59,504 nt of DNA from positions 1 to 59,504 of the forward strand of contig WVSM01000014.1 of assembly GCA_015689645.1 (NCBI GenBank). Reading direction: 5' to 3'. This DNA comes from Rhodobacterales bacterium HKCCE4037 (GTDB lineage Bacteria > Pseudomonadota > Alphaproteobacteria > Rhodobacterales > Rhodobacteraceae). Below the pieces are notes generated by a model, which was not told the origin of the DNA, did not search any database, and saw nothing but the letters and a program-made list of their open reading frames with translations. Below are positions 44,049-53,955 of this stretch, piece after piece (position 1 is the first letter of the stretch; each line of letters starts with the position of its first letter). A program made the position numbers and the translations under genes.

Positions 44049-44930
44049 TCAGCCTTTCACGGAGCCAGCCATCAGGCCACGGACGAAGTAGCGGCCCGCG
44101 ACGATGTAGACGAGAAGAGTGGGCGCGGCGGCCATGATGGCGCCGGCGAAGTGGACGTTATAGGGGCGCTCGCCCGTCGAGGAGTTCACGAGGTTGTTGA
44201 GCGCCACCGTCATCGGTGCGGCATCACCCGAGGCGAAGGAGGCACCGAACAGGAAGTCGTTCCAGATGTTGGTGAACTGCCAGATGCAGCAGACCGCGAT
44301 GATCGGTCCCGACGACGGCAGCATGATCCGCCAGAAGATCTGGAAGAACCCTGCCCCGTCGATCTGGGCGGCCCGCACAAGCTCGGTCGGGAAGGCCGCG
44401 TAGTAATTGCGGAAATAGAGCGTCGAGAAGCCGATGCCGTAGACCACGTGGACGAGGATCAGGCCGTAGGTCGTGCCCGCGATTTCCAGCAGGCCGAGGA
44501 TCCGGGCCATCGGGATCAGCACGATCTGGAACGGGATGAAGCAAGAGAACAGCAGCAGCCCGAAGACCCATGTCGCACCCCGGAAGTGCCATTTCGTCAG
44601 CACGTAGCCGTTGAGCGCGCCTGCCACGGTCGAGATCGCGACGGCAGGCACCGCCATGGCGATGGAGTTGATGAAATAGGGCCGCAGGCCGGTGGGCTGC
44701 ACGCCGATCTGGGCGGTGGACCAGGCCGAAAGCCACGGCTCGATCGTCCATTCGTTCGGCATGGCGATCATGCCGCCTGCGGTGATCTCGCTGAGCGGTT
44801 TGAGCGAGTTCACGAGCATGATGCCAAGCGGCATCAGGTAGAACAGCGCGAACAGCAGCAGGAAGAGGTAGATGAACGTGCGGGCGACCTTGTTGGAGCG
44901 GATCGCGTTGTCCGAGGATGCGATTGCCAT
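44049..44930 (-). CDS. Sugar ABC transporter permease (GtsC/MalG type)
   Basis: 293 residues from the ATG at 44930, overlapping the previous stop as TGATG; a GTG at 44933 is the other choice. Six membrane helices, and the EAA loop in the form YRNYYAAFPTELVRAAQIDGAGFFQIFWRIMLPSSGPI (residues ~170-205 region). It forms the channel with the other permease. Its resemblance to glucose/mannose (Gts-like) importers rests on the binding protein and subunit sizes. Confidence 0.92.
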   Translation of the reverse strand: MAIASSDNAIRSNKVARTFIYLFLLLFALFYLMPLGIMLVNSLKPLSEITAGGMIAMPNEWTIEPWLSAWSTAQIGVQPTGLRPYFINSIAMAVPAVAISTVAGALNGYVLTKWHFRGATWVFGLLLFSCFIPFQIVLIPMARILGLLEIAGTTYGLILVHVVYGIGFSTLYFRNYYAAFPTELVRAAQIDGAGFFQIFWRIMLPSSGPIIAVCCIWQFTNIWNDFLFGASFASGDAAPMTVALNNLVNSSTGERPYNVHFAGAIMAAAPTLLVYIVAGRYFVRGLMAGSVKG

Positions 44931-45838
44931 CACTTCTGCTCCCGCAATTCGGCGTAGAGGTAGGGCACCATGATCGCGGCGATGGTCATCAGCATGATGA
45001 CGGCGGACGAGGCACCGATCCCCATCTGGTTCCGCGTGAAGGTGTATTCATACATGAAGAGCGCAGGCAGCCAGGTCGACGTGCCGGGGCCGCCATCGGT
45101 CATCGCGACGACGAGGTCGTAGGACTTGATCGCGAGGTGCGACAGGATCACGAAGGCCGACAGGAAGGCGGGGCGCAGCTGCGGCAGGATGATCCGGCGA
45201 TACATCTGGAAATTCGACGCGCCGTCCATCTGGGCAGCTTTCAGGATCTCGTTGTCGATGCCGCGCAGGCCGGCGAGGAACATCGCCATGACGAAGCCCG
45301 AGGATTGCCAGACGGCGGCGATGACGATGGTGTAGATCGCCATCTCGCTGTCCTTGATCCAGTCGAACTGGAAACTCTCCCACCCCCAGCGCTGCATGGT
45401 GACCTCAAGCCCAATGGCCGGGTCGAGGATCCATTTCCACGCCGTGCCGGTCACGATGAACGACAGCGCCATGGGATAGAGGAAGATCGGGCGCAGGAAG
45501 CCTTCGCCGCGGATCTTCTGGTCGAGGAAGATGGCGAGCAGCAGGCCGATGATCGTGGAGATCACGATATAGAGGCCCGCGAAAATTCCGAGGTTCACCA
45601 GCGCCGTGTCCCATTGGCGGACGCGGAAGAGGCGTTCGTAGTTCTGCCAGCCGACAAGGTCGTAGCTCGGCAGCATGCGGCTGTCGGTGAAGCTGAGGTA
45701 GATCGTGAAGGCGATGAAGCCGTAGACGAAGATGACCATCACCGCGAAGGACGGGGCAAGAACGATCTTCGGCAGCCAGTTCTGCAGACGCGTGCGGAAA
45801 TCCGCACCGCTGTCCAACATGGGATCGGTGGCGGCCAT
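44930..45838 (-). CDS. Sugar ABC transporter permease (GtsB/MalF type)
   Basis: 302 residues with a good ribosome-binding site (AAGGAGAGG). Six membrane helices, from PKIVLAPSFAVMVIFVYGFI near residue 29, and the EAA loop FLAGLRGIDNEILKAAQMDGASNFQMYRRIILPQLRPAF. It is separated from the binding-protein gene by 78 bp containing a strong hairpin. It should pair with the downstream permease. Confidence 0.92.
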   Translation of the reverse strand: MAATDPMLDSGADFRTRLQNWLPKIVLAPSFAVMVIFVYGFIAFTIYLSFTDSRMLPSYDLVGWQNYERLFRVRQWDTALVNLGIFAGLYIVISTIIGLLLAIFLDQKIRGEGFLRPIFLYPMALSFIVTGTAWKWILDPAIGLEVTMQRWGWESFQFDWIKDSEMAIYTIVIAAVWQSSGFVMAMFLAGLRGIDNEILKAAQMDGASNFQMYRRIILPQLRPAFLSAFVILSHLAIKSYDLVVAMTDGGPGTSTWLPALFMYEYTFTRNQMGIGASSAVIMLMTIAAIMVPYLYAELREQK

Positions 45839-45876
45839 GGGCCTCTCCTTCAGTCGCGGGTGGATTTGGAAGGGGT

Positions 45877-45906
45877 GGACCGGCCCGCGCGAAACGGGGC
45901 CGGTCC
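45877..45906 (-). promoter_or_regulatory. Intercistronic stem-loop after the binding-protein gene
   Basis: GGACCGGCCC (45877-45886) and GGGCCGGTCC (45897-45906) form a perfect 10-bp GC stem with a 10-base loop. No T run follows on the minus strand. This fits an RNA-stabilising or partial-terminator element that gives more binding protein than permease, as known for other ABC operons. Confidence 0.7.
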
Positions 45907-45916
45907 GGGTCAGTGA

Positions 45917-47167
45917 TTACTGAGCAAGCTCAACAGCGGTGACCATTTCTTCGGCCGCCGTTGCGGAGTCGAACTCACCGTTGAAGTGCGCGGTGATCAC
46001 GTCATACATCGCGTTCTGGATCGACGGCGGGTTGGCGTGGCCGTGGGCCATGGAGCCGAACAGGTTGCCGGATTCACCAGCTGCTGCGAGGTCGGCGATG
46101 GCGGCCTGGCCGCAGGCGTCGAACGAGGACGGGTCGATGTCGGTCCGCGCAGGTGCGGAGCCTTTGACCAGGTTGAAGGCGATCTGGAATTCCGGGCTCA
46201 TCACGGCGGAGGCCATGGCGAGCTGCGATTCCTGATCGCTTTCGTCGTCCACGTTGAACATCGCGAACTGGTCGGAGTTGAAGGTCACGGTGCCTTCGGT
46301 GCCCGGCACGCGGAAACACTGGAATTCTTCACCGGCGGTCAGACCCGCGTTGACGAATTCACCCTTCGCCCAGTCACCCATGATCTGGAACAGCGCTTCG
46401 CCGTTGATGACCATGGCCGATGCGAGGTTCCAGTCGCGGCCCGAGAAGTTGTCGTCCACGAAGCCGCGCAGGGTCGCCATGCGGTCGAAGGCTTCGACCA
46501 TCTGCTCGCTGCCGAGTGCCTCGGGGTCGAGATCGACCATCGCGGCCTGGTAGAATTCAGGTCCGCCGACGCCCATGACCATCGAGTCGAAGATCGTGGC
46601 GTCCTGCCAGGCCTGACCACCGTGGGCCAGCGCGGTGTAGCCCGCGTCCTGAGCGGTCTGCATGGCGGCAACGAATTCGTCCCACGTGGTGGGCTGCTCG
46701 ATGCCGAGTTCTTCCATCAGCGCGGTGTTGGCCCAGACCCAGTTGGTCGAGTGCACGTTCACCGGCGCGGCGACCCAGTGGCCGTCATAGGTGGAGAACG
46801 CCTGCAGCGCTTCGGGAACGACTTCGTCCCAGCCCTGCTCGGCGGCAAGTTCATCAAGGTTGGCAAGCGCGCCTTCGGCGGCCCAGTCCTGGATTGCGAA
46901 GCCGAGCATCTGCACGGCGGTCGGCGGGTCGCCTGCGGTGACGCGAGCACGCAGCACGGTCATGGCGTCCGAGCCACCACCACCGGCAACCGGCATGTCG
47001 GTCCAGCCGATGCCGCCACCGGACAGGTCTTCGCGCAGAACGTTCAGAGCGGCTGCTTCGCCGCCCGAGGTCCACCAGTGCAGAACCTCGACTTCCTGTG
47101 CGATCGCACCCGTGGCCGAGACGGCCAGAGCCGCAACACCAAGGTGCAGTTTTTTCATCATGGTCAT
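45917..47167 (-). CDS. Sugar ABC transporter substrate-binding protein (glucose-type)
   Basis: 416 residues. The start at 47167 is supported by GGAGGAAATCAC just upstream. The signal peptide (residues 1-23) ends in AIA-Q. The mature start [20 protein letters not shown], then [30 protein letters not shown] and [14 protein letters not shown], match the family-1 binding proteins of glucose/mannose importers (GtsA-like). It captures the sugar in the periplasm. It is the first gene of the importer operon and diverges from a LacI gene across 239 bp with two operator-like sites. Confidence 0.92.
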   Translation of the reverse strand: MTMMKKLHLGVAALAVSATGAIAQEVEVLHWWTSGGEAAALNVLREDLSGGGIGWTDMPVAGGGGSDAMTVLRARVTAGDPPTAVQMLGFAIQDWAAEGALANLDELAAEQGWDEVVPEALQAFSTYDGHWVAAPVNVHSTNWVWANTALMEELGIEQPTTWDEFVAAMQTAQDAGYTALAHGGQAWQDATIFDSMVMGVGGPEFYQAAMVDLDPEALGSEQMVEAFDRMATLRGFVDDNFSGRDWNLASAMVINGEALFQIMGDWAKGEFVNAGLTAGEEFQCFRVPGTEGTVTFNSDQFAMFNVDDESDQESQLAMASAVMSPEFQIAFNLVKGSAPARTDIDPSSFDACGQAAIADLAAAGESGNLFGSMAHGHANPPSIQNAMYDVITAHFNGEFDSATAAEEMVTAVELAQ

Positions 47168-47212
47168 GTGATTTCCTCCCTGTTGACCATTCCCCTTATC
47201 GGGGCTGACAGA

Positions 47213-47228
47213 ATTAAAACGTTATAAA
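47213..47228. promoter_or_regulatory. Putative LacI operator, importer side
   Basis: ATTAAAACGTTATAAA is a LacI-like imperfect palindrome centred on CG (half AAAACG, other half CGTTAT). It lies about 46 bp before the binding-protein start. It resembles the second site near 47345 and differs from the TGGAACGTTCCA class, so the divergent regulator is the likely binder. Confidence 0.5.
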
Positions 47229-47344
47229 TCCGGGTGAAGTCAACCGGAAATTGCCCGCATCCGTTCACGAGTTCGCTGCAAAACAGCATGAAACCCGGGC
47301 ATTTACGCTGCAGCGCGGAAAGTGTCGGGGCATCAACAGCACTA

Positions 47345-47358
47345 TTGAAACGTTTGAA
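47345..47358. promoter_or_regulatory. Putative LacI operator, regulator side
   Basis: TTGAAACGTTTGAA, with perfect inner core AAACGTTT, lies about 49 bp before the start of the plus-strand LacI gene. With the site at 47213 it brackets the divergent promoter region, a layout suited to autoregulation and looping. Confidence 0.5.
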
Positions 47359-47406
47359 ATCCCGCGCAATAAAAGCCGGGACACAACCGAAAGGCGATCT
47401 TTCGCC

Positions 47407-48462
47407 ATGAACCGCGAAGCCACCGACCTGCCCATCGCGCCCGCTGGCGAGAAACCCACGCTGCGCAGCCTTGCGGAAGCGACGGGATTCTCGATCGCGA
47501 CGGTCAGCCGGGCGCTGGCGGACGACCCGCGAATCGCCGCCAAGACCCGTGCCCTGGTCGCCGAAGCGGCGGCATTGGCGGGCTACGTGCCGGACCGCGC
47601 CGCGCGGCGGCTGCGCACCGGACGCACGCAGGTCGTGACGCTGCTGCTGAACACGCAGCACGAATTTCTCGGGTTCACCCACGAATTCCTGAGCGGCATG
47701 ACCGAGGCCCTGCAGGGCACCGGATATTCCGTCAACGTGGTGCCCGACGACGTGGGCGACGACCGGCTTGCGCCTGTCCGCAACATCCTGCGCAACCACC
47801 TGGCCGATGGCGTCGTCTTCACCCGGACCGAGGCGTTCGACCCGCGTGTCAGGCTGCTGATGGAGAACGACTTTCCCTTCGTCAGCCACGGCCGCACCGA
47901 GTTCACCACCCCGCATCCCTTCGTCGATTTCGACAACGAGGCCTTCGCGCGACAGGCGGTTCAGCGGCTGGTGGGCAAAGGGCGCACGCGTCTGTCGCTG
48001 ATCCTGCCGGAGGATCGGTTCACCTTCACGCAACACCTGCGCTACGGGTTCGTCAGCGAGGCGCGGGCGGCCGGTGTGGACCATGAGATCGTCGACGGCG
48101 TCACGCTGGACAGCCCCGCCGCGCGGATCGCCGAGACCCTGCGCGCCAGTCGCCTTGGGGACAATCCCCCGGACGGTTACGTCTGCGTGGGCGAGGTTAC
48201 GGCGTTGGTCACGCTGTCGGCCTTGGCCGATTCCGATGCCGTTCTGGGGCGTGACGCGGACGTGTTCGCCAAGCGCGCCTCGCCGATCTTCGACAATATA
48301 CGCCCGAGGATCGACACCGTTTTCGAAGACCTGCGCGAAACCGGGCGCAAGATGGCCGAAATGCTGTTGCGCCGCATGCAGGGCGAAGACCCCGCGACGT
48401 TGACGCATATGCTGATGCCGGATTTCGAGCGGTTGCATCATTCGCCGGATACCCATGCCTGA
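47407..48462 (+). CDS. LacI-family transcriptional regulator (divergent from sugar importer)
   Basis: 351 residues from the ATG at 47407; the frame is open further upstream, but that part would cover the operator and lacks LacI similarity. A 17-residue tail precedes the helix-turn-helix TLRSLAEATGFSIATVSRALADD. The hinge LRTGRTQVVTLLLN and effector domain follow (TGYSVNVVPDD, FVSHGRTEF, DGYVCVGEVTALVTL, IDTVFEDLRETGRKMAEMLLRRMQGE). It resembles AglR-type regulators of sugar importers. Its 3' end overlaps the convergent aldehyde dehydrogenase gene by 25 bp. Confidence 0.93.
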   Translation: MNREATDLPIAPAGEKPTLRSLAEATGFSIATVSRALADDPRIAAKTRALVAEAAALAGYVPDRAARRLRTGRTQVVTLLLNTQHEFLGFTHEFLSGMTEALQGTGYSVNVVPDDVGDDRLAPVRNILRNHLADGVVFTRTEAFDPRVRLLMENDFPFVSHGRTEFTTPHPFVDFDNEAFARQAVQRLVGKGRTRLSLILPEDRFTFTQHLRYGFVSEARAAGVDHEIVDGVTLDSPAARIAETLRASRLGDNPPDGYVCVGEVTALVTLSALADSDAVLGRDADVFAKRASPIFDNIRPRIDTVFEDLRETGRKMAEMLLRRMQGEDPATLTHMLMPDFERLHHSPDTHA

Positions 48463-49961
48463 CGCGTGTCGCCGATGCGCATCTGCACCGTTTTCACTTC
48501 CAGGAACTCCTCGAGGCCGTAGCGCCCAAGCTCCCGACCCTGCCCGCTTTCCTTGAAGCCGCCGAAGGGCATTTCGGGGAAGCCGTCCATCCAGGTGTTC
48601 GTCCAGACCGTGCCGGCCTGCACGCGTCGTGCGAAGGACAGGCAGGTTGACATGTCGCGCGACCAGACCCCGGCGGACAGGCCGTACGTCGCCTCGTTAC
48701 AGAGCGCGAGAGCTTCGTCGAGCGTCTTGAAGGTCAGCACCGACAGGACCGGGCCAAACACCTCCTCTCGCGCGATTGGCATGTCGGGGCGGAGGTTGGA
48801 CAAGACGGTGGGCTGGTAGAATTGCGGGCCGACGCCGTCGACGGACAGCGCCGCTCCGCCGATTTCGACCTTCGCACCATCCGCCACGGCGTCCTGCACA
48901 TAGCCGTCGATCTTCGACATATGCTCGGGGCTGATGATCGCGCCGACCTGCGTTTTCGGGTCGAGCGGATCGCCGAACGGAACCTTGCGCGACAGGGCGA
49001 CGATCTTCTCGGTCAGCGCCTCGGCCACGTCCTCGTGCACGATGATGCGCGAGCCGGAATTGCAGCACTCACCTGCGTTGAAATAGACGCCGAAGGTGAT
49101 CGCATCGGCGGCCTGGTCGAGGTCGGCATCGGGGAAGATGACCTGCGGGTTCTTGCCGCCGAGTTCCAGGCTGATCTTCTTGAGCGTGCCGGAGGCCGCC
49201 GCCGAGATGCGCTTGCCGACACCGGTGGAGCCGGTGAAGGACACCATGTCGACACGCGGATCGGTGGAGAGGGTTTCGCCCACCGGATCGCCGTATCCCA
49301 GAACGATGTTGGCGACGCCCGCAGGCAGGCCCGCTTCGATCAGCAATTCGCCGAGGATACAGGTGGTCGATGGCGTCAGCTCGGACGGCTTGATGACGGC
49401 GGTGCAGCCCGCGGCAAGCGCGAAGGGCAGCTTCTGCGAGATGATGAGGAACGGGAAGTTCCATGGCGTGATGAGGGAGACGACGCCGATCGGTTCCTTC
49501 AGAACCACGCCGAGCATGTCGGCGCCGAGCGAGTTGTGGCTGTCGCCATGGATCATCCGCGCGAGGCTGGCGGCATAGCGCCAGAGGTCGGCGGCCCCGG
49601 CAATCTCGCCCTTGGCCTGACTGATCGGCTTGCCGGATTCCAGCGTTTCGATCAGGGCGATGCGGTCGAGGTCGCGCTCGATAAGGTCGGCGACTTTCAG
49701 CAGGATCGCGGCGCGGGAGGCTCCGCTGGAAAACGCCCAATCACCCTTGTCGAACGCGGCACGGGCGGCGGCGATGGCGGCCTCGGCCTCGGCCTTGCCA
49801 CCCTTCGCGGAGGTGCTGACCAGCACACCATGGGCGGGCGAATGACGTTCGGACACGGCGCCATCGGCGCTGTCGACCCAGGCTCCGTCGATCAGGTGGC
49901 GGCCGGTGAAGGGGTCGGGGATCGTTGCCCCTGCAGACGGGATCACGCGCATTTCACTCAT
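48438..49961 (-). CDS. NAD(P)-dependent aldehyde dehydrogenase
   Basis: 507 residues. It has the ALDH hallmarks: SLITPWNFPFLI, KPSELTPSTT, FTGSTGVGKRI, the catalytic LELGGKNP (Glu266) and FNAGECCNSGSR (catalytic Cys300), then EEVFGPVLSVLTFKTLDEAL and the ending GGFKESGQGRELGRYGLEEFLEVKTV. It oxidises an aldehyde to an acid; the substrate is unknown. It is last in the Gfo/Idh-CoA-transferase-crotonase-ALDH operon, 3 bp after the crotonase gene. Confidence 0.93.
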   Translation of the reverse strand: MSEMRVIPSAGATIPDPFTGRHLIDGAWVDSADGAVSERHSPAHGVLVSTSAKGGKAEAEAAIAAARAAFDKGDWAFSSGASRAAILLKVADLIERDLDRIALIETLESGKPISQAKGEIAGAADLWRYAASLARMIHGDSHNSLGADMLGVVLKEPIGVVSLITPWNFPFLIISQKLPFALAAGCTAVIKPSELTPSTTCILGELLIEAGLPAGVANIVLGYGDPVGETLSTDPRVDMVSFTGSTGVGKRISAAASGTLKKISLELGGKNPQVIFPDADLDQAADAITFGVYFNAGECCNSGSRIIVHEDVAEALTEKIVALSRKVPFGDPLDPKTQVGAIISPEHMSKIDGYVQDAVADGAKVEIGGAALSVDGVGPQFYQPTVLSNLRPDMPIAREEVFGPVLSVLTFKTLDEALALCNEATYGLSAGVWSRDMSTCLSFARRVQAGTVWTNTWMDGFPEMPFGGFKESGQGRELGRYGLEEFLEVKTVQMRIGDTRQAWVSGE

Positions 49962-49964
49962 CGT

Positions 49965-50732
49965 TCAGGTCCCCGGAAAATCTGGTTTGCGTTTCTCTTT
50001 GAAGCTCGCGACGCCTTCGGCCCGGTCATTCGTGGCCCCGATCATCCCGCCGCCCAAAGCCTCGATCAGCGCCGCGCGGTCTTCGCCGACGGATGCGTGG
50101 ATCTGGTATTTGGCGACCTCGTGGGCGCGGGTGCTGGCGGTGGTGGCCCGCTCGGCAATGGCCAGGGCGACGGCAAGCGGATTTTCGGCCACTTCTGCGA
50201 CGAAGCCCAACGACCAAGCCTTGTCGGCGGTCACCTTGCGCCCGAAGAGGGCCATTTCCTTGACGATCGGCTCGGGCAGAAGCCGCAGCAGGCGCGTGTT
50301 CCCGCCCCAGCCGGGCACGATGCCGACCTGCGCCTCGGGCAGGGCCAACGTGGCCATGGGCGCCATGACACGGATGTCGGCGCAGGCGGCCAGTTCCAGC
50401 CCGCCGCCCATCGCGGGCGCCTGGATCGCGGCGATGGTGGGAATGGAGAGGCGCGCGAAGCGGTCGAAGATGCGGTGCCCTTCGCGGACCCAGTTGCGGG
50501 CGAATTCCGTGGGCGACAGCGCGCCCCAGGCCTTGATGTCGGCCCCGGCGCAGAACGCGCGGTCGCCCTCGCCGCTGAGAATCACGACGCCGACCTGCGG
50601 AGAGCGTTCGAGCGTCGAACAGGCGGCTTCCAGCTGCTCCAGCATCTCGATCGTCAGCGCGTTCAGCTTCGCCGGATTGTCGATGCGGATGCGCGCGATC
50701 TTTCCTTCGAGTTCAAGGTGAATAGCGCTCAT
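49965..50732 (-). CDS. Enoyl-CoA hydratase/isomerase family (crotonase) protein
   Basis: 255 residues of the crotonase fold: VVILSGEGDRAFCAGADIKAWG (oxyanion hole, residues ~48-69), IAAIQAPAMGGGLELAACADIRV, ATLALPEAQVGIVPGWGGNTRL with the usual acidic residue, then the C-terminal helices. It acts on a CoA thioester, hydrating or isomerising a double bond. The ATG overlaps the CoA-transferase stop as ATGA, so it likely works on the CoA ester that transferase makes. Confidence 0.9.
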   Translation of the reverse strand: MSAIHLELEGKIARIRIDNPAKLNALTIEMLEQLEAACSTLERSPQVGVVILSGEGDRAFCAGADIKAWGALSPTEFARNWVREGHRIFDRFARLSIPTIAAIQAPAMGGGLELAACADIRVMAPMATLALPEAQVGIVPGWGGNTRLLRLLPEPIVKEMALFGRKVTADKAWSLGFVAEVAENPLAVALAIAERATTASTRAHEVAKYQIHASVGEDRAALIEALGGGMIGATNDRAEGVASFKEKRKPDFPGT

Positions 50733-52300
50733 AGGGTCAATCCCATCGGCGTGTCGCGCAGGAGGGACATGGGCATCGTCGTGGCGTTTTCGGCGACCGA
50801 GACGCGCCCTTCGGAGGCGGCGATGATATCGCGCTCAGGCTCGATGCCCGGCATGATCTCATGCGCGACGAGGCCCATGTCACCCAGCCGCATCACGCAG
50901 CGTTCGGTGATGTAGAGCACGTCCGCGCCACGCGCGCGGGCTCGGCGGCCGGCGAAGGTGACATGCTCGACGGCTTCGACCATCTTGGTGAACTTGCCGG
51001 GACTGGCGACGCGGAGGCCTTCATTGGTCAGCTCCAACTGCGCGCCCGCTTCGAAATAGCCGGAGAACACGATCTTCTTCGCGTGCGCCGTGATGTCGAC
51101 GAAGCCGCCGCACCCTGCGGTCAGGTAAGGCTTCTTGCCAAGCTTGGAGACGTTGACGTTGCCGTCCACGTCGACCTCCATGAACGAGAGGTAGGACACG
51201 TCGAACCCGCCGCCCTGGAAATACGAGAACTGGTTCGGCGAAGGCACGAAGGCGTCGGCGTTGGAGGCGCAGCCGAAGGCGAAACCGGTGAGCGGCATGC
51301 CGCCCACGGCGCCCTGTTCGATGGCCCAGGTGACGGCCTGTTCGGCCCCTTCTTCCAGAAGAATGCGCGGCACGATGGCCGAAATTCCGAAACCGAGGTT
51401 CGCGGTCATCCCGCGCTTCAGCTCCATCGAGGCGCGGCGGGCGATAACCTTTTCGACGTTGTGTTCGGCCAGCGTGAACGACGACCACGGGCGCATGATC
51501 TCACCGGAAATCGCCGGGTCGTAAGGCGTCTCGGTGGTCTGCTTCTGGTCGGGGGCGAGCACGATCAGGTCAACCAGATGGCCGGGCACGTGGACATCAT
51601 GGGGACGGAGCGATCCGGCGGCGGTCATGCGCTTGACCTGCGCGATGATGAGGCCACCGTGGTTGCGGGTGGCGATGGCTTGATCCAGCCCACCGAGATA
51701 CGCGCCCTCATGCTCATAGGTAAGGTTGCCGTTCTCATCCGCCGTGGTGGCGCGGATGATGGCGACGTTCGGCACGATGTTCGGGAAATGCAGCCAGGTG
51801 TCGCCCGCGAATTCGGTGCGGTGGACGATCGGCGCAGCCTCGGCCTTCGCATTCATGGCACAGCCTTCGCGGATCGGGTCCACGAAGGTTTCAAGCCCCA
51901 CCTGCGTCAGCACACCGGGGCGGCGCGCGGCCACATCGCGGTGCATATCGAAGAGGATGCCGGAGGGCACGTTGTAGGCGGCGACGCGATCCTCGACCAC
52001 CATCTGCCAGATCGCCGGCATCGGCAGGGACGAGGGACCTGAGGGATAGGAGCCGCCGATGATCCGGGCGAGAAGCCCGTCCTTGGCGATGTGGTCCACG
52101 CCTTTGACGCCATACATGTCGCCCGCCGCAATCGGATGCAGCGTTGTCAGGTTGCGCGGATGCCCTTCGGCATCGAACCGTTCGCCCAGTGCCTGGAGAA
52201 CCGCGTCCGGACAGCCGAGCGCGGAGGAGCTGGATACGGTGACGACGGCGTCATCGGCGATGCGGGAAACGGCCTCGGCCGCGGTGACAAGCTTGCCCAT
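50729..52300 (-). CDS. Acyl-CoA:acetate/3-ketoacid CoA-transferase (fused alpha-beta, YdiF-like)
   Basis: 523 residues from the ATG at 52300, 1 bp after the Gfo/Idh stop. Both halves of class I CoA-transferase are fused: the alpha half with IIGGSYPSGPSSLP and PNIVPNVAIIRATTADENGN, the beta half with NLGFGISAIVPRILLEEGAE and the catalytic Glu328 in AIEQGAVGGMPLTG. It moves CoA from a donor such as acetyl- or succinyl-CoA to a small organic acid. Context implies that the acid comes from the pathway's oxidation steps. Confidence 0.92.
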   Translation of the reverse strand: MGKLVTAAEAVSRIADDAVVTVSSSSALGCPDAVLQALGERFDAEGHPRNLTTLHPIAAGDMYGVKGVDHIAKDGLLARIIGGSYPSGPSSLPMPAIWQMVVEDRVAAYNVPSGILFDMHRDVAARRPGVLTQVGLETFVDPIREGCAMNAKAEAAPIVHRTEFAGDTWLHFPNIVPNVAIIRATTADENGNLTYEHEGAYLGGLDQAIATRNHGGLIIAQVKRMTAAGSLRPHDVHVPGHLVDLIVLAPDQKQTTETPYDPAISGEIMRPWSSFTLAEHNVEKVIARRASMELKRGMTANLGFGISAIVPRILLEEGAEQAVTWAIEQGAVGGMPLTGFAFGCASNADAFVPSPNQFSYFQGGGFDVSYLSFMEVDVDGNVNVSKLGKKPYLTAGCGGFVDITAHAKKIVFSGYFEAGAQLELTNEGLRVASPGKFTKMVEAVEHVTFAGRRARARGADVLYITERCVMRLGDMGLVAHEIMPGIEPERDIIAASEGRVSVAENATTMPMSLLRDTPMGLTL

Positions 52301-52301
52301 G

Positions 52302-53381
<1,080 letters not shown>

Positions 53382-53409
53382 TCAAGCCATCAGTTTTCGG
53401 GGAATTAGC

Positions 53410-53874
53410 TTAGAGGGGAACGTCAGGCTGGAGGCTGCGCTCGCCAAGGCCAGAGAGCTTCAGCAATGCGGAACGCAGGTGCAGCACTTCATCGGGCGTC
53501 AGATGTTCGAGAAGATCAGTCTCGAACCGTTCGGCGGCTCCGGAGAGGTCCCGGAACACGGTCAACCCCTTGGGCGTAAGCGACAGAAGTTCGACCCGGC
53601 GATCATCCTCGGATTCAGCGCGGGTGAGGAATCGCTTGGTCTCGAGCGCGGCCACCGCGCGGCTCACCTTCGTCTTGTGCAGAGAGGCCAGGTCGCAAAT
53701 CCGGGTGGCGGACATGTCGCCGTAACACGCCAGATGAAACAGGACCCGCCACTCGGTCCTCAGCATGCCGTAGCGGGCACGGTAATACCTCTGGAATTCG
53801 TGGCTCGCCGCCTCCGCCGCCTGATTCAGGAGGTACGGGAGAAAATGCGGGAGGTGAAAGTCGCCGGTACTCAT
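53410..53874 (-). CDS. MarR-family transcriptional regulator
   Basis: 154 residues from the ATG at 53874; a TTG 18 bp upstream is less likely. The winged-helix core is FQRYYRARYGMLRTEWRVLFHLACYGDMSATRICDLASLHKTKVSRAVAALETKRFLTRAESEDDRR. Flanking helices form the dimer. It lies between the TauABC-like operon and the Gfo/Idh operon on the same strand, 82 bp after the permease start side, and may regulate either set. No clear operator palindrome was found near its own start. Confidence 0.92.
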   Translation of the reverse strand: MSTGDFHLPHFLPYLLNQAAEAASHEFQRYYRARYGMLRTEWRVLFHLACYGDMSATRICDLASLHKTKVSRAVAALETKRFLTRAESEDDRRVELLSLTPKGLTVFRDLSGAAERFETDLLEHLTPDEVLHLRSALLKLSGLGERSLQPDVPL

Positions 53875-53955
53875 GGATCCAGTGATAGCCAAAACTCGTT
53901 ACAAATGAAACTGGTCGCAGGATGGCCCGGCGCCGGGCCATCCCCGGTCTGCCAA

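Noticed and set aside
47251-47406. Upstream extension of the second LacI gene
   Set aside because: No LacI-like sequence before the helix-turn-helix tail, and it would cover an operator-like site.
48822-50915. Plus-strand frame of 697 codons across the ALDH and crotonase genes
   Set aside because: Spans two well-supported minus-strand genes and has no recognisable domain.
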